The notes beneath the pieces are model-generated. The model did no database searches. It was not told the origin of the DNA and saw only the letters and a program-made list of their open reading frames with translations. From Aduncisulcus paluster (Eukaryota > Fornicata): a stretch of DNA of 31,826 bases. Of the stretch, positions 8,510 through 16,624 are shown piece by piece. Each line of letters opens with the position of its first letter. Position 1 is the stretch's first letter. Both the position numbers and the translations under genes were made by a program. The stretch is taken from contig BQXS01010883.1 in assembly GCA_024181965.1 (NCBI GenBank), forward strand, positions 1 through 31,826. Direction: 5' to 3'.

Positions 8510-9475
8510 ATGAAAAAAGTAAGCTCGGCTCCAAAATCTCTTGGATTAAAACCGATTCCTTCTGTTAATTCAGGGTCTCAATGGAACACCCTTGGTTCGA
8601 TCCCTTCTCTTAGAAAAAAAGTTGAATCATTGTTGCTCAGTAAGCTCCCAGATACCATAGAAAATAAGAAATTTATCCATGAAGAGCTCTGGAGTATAGC
8701 TGTTCCTTGCCAGGATTCCACCGTATACCAAACTATACGGGAGAAATTATGGGGAAAAGAGGTAAAACCCACTTCTAAAGAAATTTTGGCAAACCAAAAG
8801 CAAATGGAAGCTCGTGCAATCAAAATGAGCGAGGAATTCTTTTCAGTTCTCCCTTCATCATGTTCTCCATCAGTTTCTTATGATGTTGGCTGTGGAAACA
8901 TGATTGTTACTAAATATCTCTCCGAGAGAATATATTCTTCCTCAAAAGATCCAAGCACATCCATCATCTATGGATTTGATATTGATACTCCCCATTCAGT
9001 TCCCGTCCATTGTGAGTTCATAAAATGTCCTGCTGAATCGCTTGTTCAAGGAGCAAAAGATCTCCCAAGGCCTCAAATGATCACATGTTTCAATACTGTT
9101 CACCACATGGCCAGTCCCCTTAAGGCCTTATATTCTTGTTGTGATTTGCTCCAGGACGATGGATATATTATTTTACGTGAACATAATTGTACCAATCCGG
9201 AATATGGATTACTATTGGATATTCAACATGGTCTCAATTTTTGTTGTTTCTCTCGAATACAAATGATGGAGATTGATGAATTTATCAAGACTTTCAAAAG
9301 CATTTACATTAATCAGTGGATCATTGGTGATATTTTGGAGTCCAAGGGTCTTAAGCTTATTGGCATGTATGATCTTGATGGAAAGTTAAGTCCAGCATCT
9401 GGAAAGTTAGAGAAAATGGAAGAATACCAACTGTCGACGCTTGGAACTCCTTTCTATTTTATTTACAAGAAATAG
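8510..9475 (+). CDS. Class I SAM-dependent methyltransferase
   Basis: The protein has 321 aa. The open frame begins at TTG 8504, but the first ATG is at 8510. A Rossmann-type methyltransferase core is visible: motif I YDVGCGN (~124-130), GFDID (~155-159) for the acidic loop after strand 2, and motif IV-like MITCFNTVHHM (~190-200). Then come DDGYIILREHN (~216-226) and LLLDIQHGL (~234-242). The ~120-residue N-terminal part is helical and not recognised. The substrate cannot be told from sequence. The REHN and DxxHxL pair is unlike common ubiE-type enzymes and reminds me of methyltransferase-like proteins of large DNA viruses, which is a weak impression. It is divergent from the BPNT1-like gene and convergent with the membrane protein gene downstream. 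It ends in TAG; no intron is seen. Confidence 0.83.
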   Translation: MKKVSSAPKSLGLKPIPSVNSGSQWNTLGSIPSLRKKVESLLLSKLPDTIENKKFIHEELWSIAVPCQDSTVYQTIREKLWGKEVKPTSKEILANQKQMEARAIKMSEEFFSVLPSSCSPSVSYDVGCGNMIVTKYLSERIYSSSKDPSTSIIYGFDIDTPHSVPVHCEFIKCPAESLVQGAKDLPRPQMITCFNTVHHMASPLKALYSCCDLLQDDGYIILREHNCTNPEYGLLLDIQHGLNFCCFSRIQMMEIDEFIKTFKSIYINQWIIGDILESKGLKLIGMYDLDGKLSPASGKLEKMEEYQLSTLGTPFYFIYKK

Positions 9476-9646
9476 ATCAATTATTATTTTTTGCTAAGTA
9501 TAATTCCATCTATTATAGAACGATATTCCACGAAAATAATCCCTCGCTTTCACATTCTGAATGAGAATTGTGACAAACATCCTTACCTTAGATTTCAATT
9601 AATAATAATAATAACCTTAATAAATGATAAGATATGGCACGGATAT

Positions 9647-10498
9647 TCACTTTTTAACTAGATTCATTTCAAAGGATTTCTCATTCAAGAGAGTAGAGTT
9701 TTGTTTGATACGAAGAATAGGTTGTAAGCGATTCACATCAGGGACGACGGTTGTAATGATTATTATCAATAAAATAATATCAGCAAACTCAAAAATGGCA
9801 AGTAAATTATACAAAAGGTCATTATATTTTTCATCATATTCCATACCTTGGATAGTGGTAATGGTGAAGGTGCAGACACAACAAGCGATGAAAAGAGAAA
9901 ATAAAATCATACGTAACTTTGAAATTGAACTATTTTGATCAATTCCTTTCGTAGAGCGAGGTTGAGAATCCCCGTTATCATCACTGGCTTCAATCACTTG
10001 CATTGTATCATGATCTCTCAATCCTTGGCGATGACACCGATAGCATATTCCATCATCATTAATAAAAGTCAAATAAGCCATGAGAACTGTGGCACCTCCA
10101 ACAAGGAAAAAAATACCACATCCATGCATAATCTGGTAGCCTGAACTATAAAATATCCCAATAAGGGTGAGACCGCAATACATACAAATAGTGGCAATAA
10201 TTGGAACAATAAATCTCCCTGGATGAAGACTATATTTTAACACAGAGAAGAAGAAAGTGAGAAGCGATAAAACAACAGGAACAAGATAAAATGAAAAAGC
10301 TGCTGGCAATATCCCAACACTAATAGGATTGTTTGGATTTGCCGTGTGAGAAATAGTTGGGAGATGGTCTTTTTTAAGAGATTCATCCAATCCGATATAT
10401 AATCCAAAATTAAGTAATATTAAGGCCAAAAAAACTAAAAATGAAGGTATGATGAAATACTGAAATTTTAAAAGTGTATAATTATTTGACATATTCAT
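9647..10498 (-). CDS. Six-TM protein, DRAM/FRAG1/SFK1-like
   Basis: The protein has 283 aa from the ATG at 10498; a TTG twelve bases further upstream extends the frame but is not a likely start. Six hydrophobic helices lie at ~14-36, 67-87, 97-117, 124-146, 196-217 and 229-251. After TM1 comes an extracytosolic loop with LPTISHTANPNNPIS (46-60), which resembles the P-x-IS-x-T-x-x-P-x-x loop of Frag1/DRAM/Sfk1 proteins, and TM4 begins with HGCG as often seen there. The loop between TM4 and TM5 (~147-195) is hydrophilic, with a CxxC (152-155). Family members act in autophagy, GPI-anchor remodelling or phosphoinositide homeostasis at internal or plasma membranes; which applies here cannot be decided. 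The first 245 coding bases or so appear again after the assembly gap. Confidence 0.78.
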   Translation of the reverse strand: MNMSNNYTLLKFQYFIIPSFLVFLALILLNFGLYIGLDESLKKDHLPTISHTANPNNPISVGILPAAFSFYLVPVVLSLLTFFFSVLKYSLHPGRFIVPIIATICMYCGLTLIGIFYSSGYQIMHGCGIFFLVGGATVLMAYLTFINDDGICYRCHRQGLRDHDTMQVIEASDDNGDSQPRSTKGIDQNSSISKLRMILFSLFIACCVCTFTITTIQGMEYDEKYNDLLYNLLAIFEFADIILLIIIITTVVPDVNRLQPILRIKQNSTLLNEKSFEMNLVKK

Positions 10499-10597
10499 TA
10501 TAACGTTCAAAACAGCCCTTTTCAGACGAAATCAAAATAGGTTACTATATATATATTTTTTTTTTTATTGGAGTGGTAGATCACCATTATTTGCAAT
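10254..10597. repeat. Direct duplicate, left copy (probable unmerged contig end)
   Basis: This 344-base stretch holds the 5' part and upstream region of the DRAM-like gene and runs straight into a run of Ns. It recurs at 10618-10960 base for base, except that the T-run at 10556-10566 has 11 Ts here and 10 in the other copy. Confidence 0.97.
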
Positions 10598-10617
10598 NNN
10601 NNNNNNNNNNNNNNNNN
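10598..10617. other. Assembly gap (20 N)
   Basis: Exactly twenty unknown bases lie between two near-identical flanks. A fixed-length N run with repeated flanks indicates that the scaffolder joined two overlapping contigs without merging them. Confidence 0.99.
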
Positions 10618-10960
10618 AAAGTGAGAAGCGATAAAACAACAGGAACAAGATAAAATGAAAAAGCTGCTGGCAATATCCCAACACTAATAGGATTGTTTGG
10701 ATTTGCCGTGTGAGAAATAGTTGGGAGATGGTCTTTTTTAAGAGATTCATCCAATCCGATATATAATCCAAAATTAAGTAATATTAAGGCCAAAAAAACT
10801 AAAAATGAAGGTATGATGAAATACTGAAATTTTAAAAGTGTATAATTATTTGACATATTCATTATAACGTTCAAAACAGCCCTTTTCAGACGAAATCAAA
10901 ATAGGTTACTATATATATATTTTTTTTTTATTGGAGTGGTAGATCACCATTATTTGCAAT
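10618..10960. repeat. Direct duplicate, right copy, with truncated DRAM-like 5' fragment
   Basis: This 343-base copy of 10254-10597 includes an ATG at 10862 (minus strand) and roughly 81 codons of the DRAM-like protein before the gap cuts it off. It is best treated as the same locus sequenced into two contigs, not as a second gene. After 10960 unique sequence leads into the dihydrolipoamide dehydrogenase 3' end. Confidence 0.95.
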
Positions 10961-10981
10961 CTGTATATTTGATGTGTAAAT

Positions 10982-12544
10982 TTAACAATGAATTCCGATA
11001 TCATAGGCGGATAGCGCAGCCTCCTTAACAGATTCACTAAACGAAGGGTGACCAAAACAACTTTCTCCCAATTCTTCAGCAGTCATCCCTGCTTCCAAAG
11101 CAATCATTCCCTGATGTATCATTTCCCCAGCGCCTTCTGATACAATGTGAACTCCCAACACTTTTCCCCCTTTTCCAGTTTTCTCCTTCATGGCCACAAT
11201 CTTTACGAACCCAACGGATTCACAGCATGCTTTAGAACGAGAATTACCACTGAAGTGACACACCCCACACCGGACATTATCTTGTCCATACAGAGCCTTA
11301 GCTTCATCCTCGGTCATTCCACAAGAAGCACACTCAGGAGACGTGTAAACAATACCAGGAACATAACTATACTCAGAACGCTTTGTGGGACGTCCAGTCA
11401 TGGTCTTTACGGCCCGGATAGCATCGTCACTGGCCTTGTGAGCAAGCATGGGACCATCAACAACATCACCAATACCAAATATGTGTTTATATGATGGAAC
11501 TTGGAGGTATTCATCAACAATTAGCTGCCCACGTTTAGCAAACTTGATGTCTGGAAGAACTAGAGAGGCATTGGAAGAAGGAGAAAAATGACGAGAGAAT
11601 AAGGTCTCGGTGTTAGGTTTTCTACCACATGCAACAAGGACCTTATCACACTCAATGTGGATCTCTTTCCCTGAGCTACGATCAGTCATGGATACGACTG
11701 CAGATTCATCTGAAGTGCGGGTTACTTTCCCGACAGCCATTCCGGTGTTGATTTTAAGTCCCTGTTTCTTGAGTTGTTTTGTCATTTCTATCCGAGCATC
11801 CTTATCCATAGTTCCTAAAATAGAGTCTCCATATTCAATTACTGTTACTTTTGCGCCAAGACGTTTCCATACAGATCCAAGCTCGACACCAATAACACCT
11901 CCACCAATCACAACAAGATGTTCTGGGACCTTGTCAAAAGAAAGTGCTCCAGTTGAAGAACATACCACCTCTTCATCTATCTTGCAGAATGGGGGTTCAA
12001 CAACGGAACTACCAGAAGCAACCATGATACGATCGCCTTTCACAATACCTTCACCATCTTTCCCTTGATGCAAGGAGAGAGTATGAGGATCCTCAAAAAT
12101 AGCAGTAGCTTGAATGCGAGTAATGCCGCCATGCTCAAAAAGATTATCTATTCCCTTTGAGAGACCAGTTATTGTTTGAGTCTTATGTTTCATCATCTTT
12201 GAAACATCCATTGAAACATTATCTTTCATCTTATTAATATTAATGCCAACCCTACGAAGATCCTTGAGACAACAAAGTTCATGAGAGGCATGGAGAAGTG
12301 CTTTTGATGGAATACAACCTTCCCTCAAACAAGTTCCTCCAAGTAACTTCTCTTTCTCAATACATGCCACTTTCATGCCCTTTTGAGCTGCTTTGATGGC
12401 ACCAACATATCCACCTGGCCCCTAGATTAAGAAAAAAACAGAAATATTAGAAGAAAGGGGAAATGATTAAATCAAAAACACAAAAGAAAATAAAATCTAA
12501 AATAAACATACTCCACCAACAACTACAAGATCAAAATTATCCAT
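10982..12544 (-). CDS. DLD: Dihydrolipoamide dehydrogenase (two exons)
   Basis: Exon 1 is 12512-12544 (11 codons) and exon 2 is 10982-12421, giving 490 aa. Splicing completes the FAD dinucleotide-binding motif VVVGGGPGGYVGA at the N-terminus; the unspliced frame lacks it. Other landmarks are the redox-active disulfide CLREGCIPSK (Cys42, Cys47), the NAD-binding IGGGVIGVE (183-191), the second FAD motif GIGDVVDGPMLAHKA (327-341) and the C-terminal HPSFSE with catalytic His469 and Glu474. It reoxidises protein-bound dihydrolipoamide (pyruvate/2-oxoacid dehydrogenases, glycine cleavage) with NAD+. The protein begins directly with MDNFDLVVVGG, so no mitochondrial presequence is visible. The CLREG variant replaces the usual CLNVG. 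It is divergent from the DUF1846 gene, with a ~500-base shared upstream region. Confidence 0.97.
12422..12511 (-). other. Spliceosomal intron in the DLD gene
   Basis: On the minus strand the intron begins GTATGT directly after GTTGGTGGA and ends TTAATCTAG before GGGCCAGG. It is 90 nt, phase 0, T-rich, and contains in-frame stops. Removing it reconstitutes GGGPGG, an invariant motif of the family, so the boundaries are well supported. Confidence 0.95.
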
Positions 12545-13048
12545 GATAATGACAAAATGGGTAAAGTCAAAATTGAATTTTTTAGAACCGTAGTATAGTA
12601 TAGTATACAACATACAAAGAAGAAAAACATTTCAATATTCTTGATATGCCTTTATCTAATCATTTTTGTACATATTTCAGCTGTAAATCCGATTTACAAT
12701 ATTGAGTCAATATTTTTCATAATAAGGTTCTGAGACAAAAATAAGTTAGAAAATAATATATACCTATGCTTAAATAAATCTTTTGATTTTTGGATAGTCA
12801 TCTATTACGATGTTTCATTATTTAGAGAAAAACTTCCCTTGAGAAAGAATGCGTATGTGTTGTCGAGAACTTATAATTAAATATAAATTAATTAAAGAAA
12901 CATTAATAAATTATAAACTCAAATCGAAATTATTTGTTAACCGATGTTACTTTTATGATTTTCTCAATCATATATCTATTTTGGTCATTACCTTCGCCTC
13001 TTGCCAAAGGAATTTCTTCACCTGTCATAGCTTATTTTGATTTTCTAA
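12545..13048. promoter_or_regulatory. Divergent upstream region (DLD / DUF1846)
   Basis: These 504 AT-rich bases separate two divergent start codons and should contain both promoters. A short tandem TATAG repeat (near 12592-12605, ending in GTATAC) lies ~50 bases upstream of the DLD start. I see no convincing gene; the small frames here have no protein-like composition. Confidence 0.45.
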
Positions 13049-14713
13049 ATGACAAAAGTTATTCCCTGTGGTGGCCGTATCGGTTTTGACAGTTCTCTCT
13101 ATCTTGACGTTCAGTCAAAATCTATCCTTGAGCGCGTCGAAAAATATGAGAAGCTATACCTTGAAGTTGGAGGTAAACTCTCTCATGATATGCATGCTGG
13201 TCGTATTTTACCAGGGTATGTCTTATTGTTTTATTTATTTTTGCAGATTTTCTGTTGATTGAATTTTCATTTTTTTCTTATATATTTTTGGGATTCCGCT
13301 TTAAATTATTGTCCTTTCTCTCTCTTTCATTCTTTTTTATAAAGATATGAACCTGACTGTAAGCTTCAACTCTTTAAGAGATTGGCATCCAAATTGGAAA
13401 TCATCATTGCCATTTGGGCCGAAGCTCTTGAAAAAAAGAAAGTTCGTGCCGATCTCGGATGCTCATATGAGTTTGATGTCTTCCGTATGATTGACGAATT
13501 TAAGGAGAACGGAATTTCTGTTGCTGGTGTTGTTATCACTCGTTTTGATCACCAGCCCTCCGTGAGCCCCTTCATGGAGCGTCTTGAGAAGCTTGGAATC
13601 AAGACATACACTCACTCCGCCATCAAAGGATACCCTGATCCCGATGTTGCTGTAAGTGATGCCGGATTTGGTTCTCAAGCATACATTGAGACAACTAAAC
13701 CTGTTGTTGTTATTACTGGGCCTGGTCCTAACAGTGGAAAGCTTGCAACAGCCTTGAGTCAGGTATACCATGAGCATTCAAGAAAAGTGAAGGCTGGTTA
13801 TGCCAAGCTCGAATCCTTCCCTGTATGGAACTTACCTTTACTCCATCCTATTAACATTGCTTATGAAGCTGCTACTGCTGATCTAGGCGATTATAATCTT
13901 ATCGATTCTTGGCACAAGGAGGCTTACGGTATTGAATATGTGAATTACAACAGAGATGTCGAGGCCTTCCCCATTGTTGCTCGTCTCTTGGAGAAGATCA
14001 TGGGAGAAGAAGTGTACAAATCCCCAACTGAGATGGGTGTTAATGCGATTGGTGGAGCTATCATCGATGACTCATTGTGCCGTAAAGCTGCTCGTTCTGA
14101 GATTGCTCGCAGATGGTTCTCATACGGTGTCATGGCTCTCTCTGGCCGTGTTGACCTCGATACTGTGAAGCGTTCAAGACGTATTATGGATGGATGTGGA
14201 ATTGCTGAGGATGAAAGAGCTGTTGTTGCAGCCGCTCGTGGTAGATTAGTGTGTGAGAAACCAACTGATGCCGTTAAGGGTGTTACTGTTGTTGGTGCTG
14301 TCAACATTCCCTCTGTTGGTGTGATTACTGGTCGTAATTCTTCCTTGTTCCACTGTTCATCTGCCATTGTTCTTAAGTCCCTCAAGGTTCTCGCTGGTGT
14401 ATCTGCTGAACTTCATGTTCTCCCAAAAGATATCGTCAGTGCCGTGGGGATTATGAAGGGGAAAATGGGCGGGAAATCCTCTGCTGTCTCCTTGGGTCTT
14501 GATGAGACTCTGACTGCACTTGCAATCTCCGCATCCATGGATTCTGAAAGTGTGTGTGCCAAATGTCTCGCCATTCTCGATAAACTCCGTGGATTGGAGA
14601 TGCATTTCACTTCAATTCCTACTGGTGGAGACGCTAAGATCCTCCGTGCCCTTGGAATTGTCTTCTCCTGTGACCCCGTTTTCTCTTCCAAGAAACACTG
14701 GGATTATTTATAA
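13049..14713 (+). CDS. DUF1846 / UPF0371 family protein (two exons)
   Basis: Exon 1 is 13049-13215 and exon 2 is 13345-14713, giving 511 aa, the usual size of the family (~500 aa). The splice joins GRILPG to YEPDCKL, restoring a run conserved in bacterial members (LPGFEPD-like). Other conserved blocks are [14 protein letters not shown] (P-loop-like, ~179-192), [20 protein letters not shown] (214-233), [11 protein letters not shown] (255-265) and KSPTEMGVN (281-289). Homologues are mainly in Firmicutes and other bacteria and have no function I can name; annotations as a Zn protease are unsupported by any motif here. No signal peptide or TM is present, so it is probably cytosolic. Codons appear richer in C-ending forms and CGT-Arg than in the neighbouring surface-protein genes, hinting at high expression. 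The presence of an intron argues against bacterial contamination. Confidence 0.93.
13216..13344 (+). other. Spliceosomal intron in the DUF1846 gene
   Basis: The intron starts GTATGTCTT after CCAGG and ends TTTATAAAG before ATATGAACC. It is 129 nt, phase 2, T-rich. An earlier AG (TTTGCAG near 13248) would bring an immediate stop, so the distal acceptor is chosen. The joined protein sequence matches the family across the junction. Confidence 0.93.
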
Positions 14714-14975
14714 TCGTGATTAATATATTATTATTTCATTCGTTATTTTTGTATTAGATGGTCTGTTGATGAAGATCATCAACATCTACATCAGTTCAAG
14801 GCTCTTGGCTTGCGTTTCATGTTTTGAATAAATAGCGAGGAATTCCTTTCATACGGAATCCCTTTTGCATTTTTTCTCCCCAGTAGAGTTGTTTTGAAGA
14901 ATCTTCGGCATCATGGAGAAGGAGATAATGATTATCTCAGACAAAATAGAATTTTTCATGTTTTGACAACACACA
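14714..14975. other. Intergenic/3' UTR region with two hairpins
   Basis: Downstream of the DUF1846 stop are a perfect 8-bp stem GTTGATGA/TCATCAAC with a 3-nt loop (14765-14783), an AATAAA (14827-14832) and a 9-bp stem with one mismatch (14838-14846 with 14855-14863) followed by T-rich sequence. A 23-codon open stretch (14756-14827) begins RWSVDED but has no start or family support. I see no gene. Confidence 0.45.
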
Positions 14976-16481
14976 ATGAAATTACAAGATGGAAAGTATC
15001 CTCTACAGAAAATATTAGAAGAAGGAAAGTGTTTTCTGTTTGCAAATGTCGAAGATAAAGGTGAACAAGTGCTTATTTCAAGATGTGATATTACTGAGTT
15101 TGTTTTCCTATTAAATGAATTAGCAGATGAAATACCTCCATCTGAATCGCATATTTCTCAAGTTAAACATTTTTTTGAAGCCGGAGAAACAATAGATTTT
15201 CTTGATCCTGAATTTGGCTTCAGGTTTGGTTTATTAAAAGAAAAATTATTATCTACATCTCCGCTCTTGTCGTCAATATCATATCTTCACAACAAATGTG
15301 CAGTTTGTGGTTCAAATGAATCATTATCTCGACACCATGTTGTTCCTTATTGTTATCGAAAGCATTTTCCAAATTCTCTGAAGGAAAAGACTTCAAGAGA
15401 TGTCATTATTTTGTGTTGTAAACATCACACCGAAATAGAAGATGTTACAGAAATGATTCGTGCCCATATTGCAGATTTGAGTGGAGTTCCATTGCATGGA
15501 TTTATATATAATAAGGAAACAAGAGAAAGAGGATTGAAATTGAAGAGAATGGCACACTTATTAATTGGAATGAACAAGAAATTACCAGATAAGAGGTTAT
15601 TACAGTTGAAACAATTCGTTTGTACGGAAGTTCTCGAAGCTATTGAGTATGGCAAAAAAAATGCATTTCCGTACAATGATCTTGTAAATTGTCTTCTTTC
15701 CTTCTTCAAACGAGATGAATTAAAGAAAAAACATGATGCTGAACGTGATTTATCCCGACTTTCCCCAAGACATTCAGAGAAAAAATCCATGACAGATGAT
15801 ATCGCGAGGAGTAGTCAAAAAAAGTCAGAAATTATACCAAGAAGTTTCCAGGATTCAGTTGATTTCAGCAGTGATGCTTCCGAATTGTTTATTTCCGAAT
15901 GTTCCAGAATGATTCATGATCCTTCATATTTATCCCCTTTAATGAGTGAATTGTTGGATAAAATTGTTGAATTCGATGTTCCAACTCTCTCTGCGGAACT
16001 CTTTGTTCCCGGCGAGCCTTTTGTATCAAGATCTCATGGTGAGTGTGTCGTGGAAGCTCTACGGAAGGCCGAAGAAACCATATTTCGTGCGAGATTAGAG
16101 CCAAAGCATGAAGAAGAACTAAAAGAAATAGCTGATCAGGTTGCTGGAATTGATTCCACAAAACAAATTAGTGATATCATTCACGAAAAATTACCGAAAC
16201 CATTTCCTTGTAAAGATTTTGGTACACTTTGGGAAACAATGGATGGAGTTTCTGATTGTCATTTTCCTGTGTGTGTATCATTTGTGAGATATTGGAGAGT
16301 TTATTTCGTGCTTAAGCTTGGACCGAAACATTTACCTCCTTGGTGGAAAGTAGGAATGCCAGCTTGCGCCAGAGATGGTGCTTATGGTCAAAGCTCTCTT
16401 GTAAAACATATGAGTCTCGAAGAAATGGAATTGTTGTTTAAGGACTATGGTCTGCCGACTATTCTACATCATTTTAAGTGA
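14976..16481 (+). CDS. Protein with EXD2-type HNH-like zinc module, no exonuclease domain
   Basis: The protein has 501 aa and starts at ATG 14976. Residues ~108-153 carry CAVCGSNESLSRHHVVPYCY, then RKHFP and DVIILCCKHH. The order CxxC...RHHxVP..YRKxFP...D.(I/L)LC is that of the HNH-like zinc module after the 3'-5' exonuclease domain of EXD2-type proteins. The usual LCxxCH appears as LCCKHH, so His150 stands where a Cys is expected. Near the C-terminus YWRVYFVLKLGPKHLPPWW (~423-441) also resembles the W-R-x-x-F-x-x-x-x-x-P-x-x-LP segment found in such proteins. There is no DEDDy exonuclease domain: the first ~100 residues lack its motifs. Residues ~250-400 are charged and low in recognisable motifs. 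Nucleic-acid binding or nuclease activity is a reasonable but untested inference. No signal peptide or TM is seen. Confidence 0.8.
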   Translation: MKLQDGKYPLQKILEEGKCFLFANVEDKGEQVLISRCDITEFVFLLNELADEIPPSESHISQVKHFFEAGETIDFLDPEFGFRFGLLKEKLLSTSPLLSSISYLHNKCAVCGSNESLSRHHVVPYCYRKHFPNSLKEKTSRDVIILCCKHHTEIEDVTEMIRAHIADLSGVPLHGFIYNKETRERGLKLKRMAHLLIGMNKKLPDKRLLQLKQFVCTEVLEAIEYGKKNAFPYNDLVNCLLSFFKRDELKKKHDAERDLSRLSPRHSEKKSMTDDIARSSQKKSEIIPRSFQDSVDFSSDASELFISECSRMIHDPSYLSPLMSELLDKIVEFDVPTLSAELFVPGEPFVSRSHGECVVEALRKAEETIFRARLEPKHEEELKEIADQVAGIDSTKQISDIIHEKLPKPFPCKDFGTLWETMDGVSDCHFPVCVSFVRYWRVYFVLKLGPKHLPPWWKVGMPACARDGAYGQSSLVKHMSLEEMELLFKDYGLPTILHHFK

Positions 16482-16624
16482 AATAATAGAAATTATATGA
16501 TTTTAAAATAAAATTTAAACAAAATTATTAATTTATTTTTCTATTTATGGATAATAAAGTGATATTATTTTTCTATTGGATGAAGAAGATTCCAATTTCA
16601 TTTTAGAGTGATTTTGAAGCCATA

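Noticed and set aside
10565-10874. A second DRAM/FRAG1-like gene or pseudogene
   Set aside because: It is interrupted by the N gap and identical to the neighbouring gene; it is explained by unmerged contig ends.
12849-13040. Small open frame upstream of the DUF1846 gene
   Set aside because: AT-driven composition, no motifs, and it lies in the divergent promoter region.
16547-16606. Alternative genetic code with TAG read as an amino acid, to extend the LRR/EGF gene
   Set aside because: TAG ends this gene (19028-19030) and the methyltransferase gene at natural positions, so it is a stop codon in this genome.
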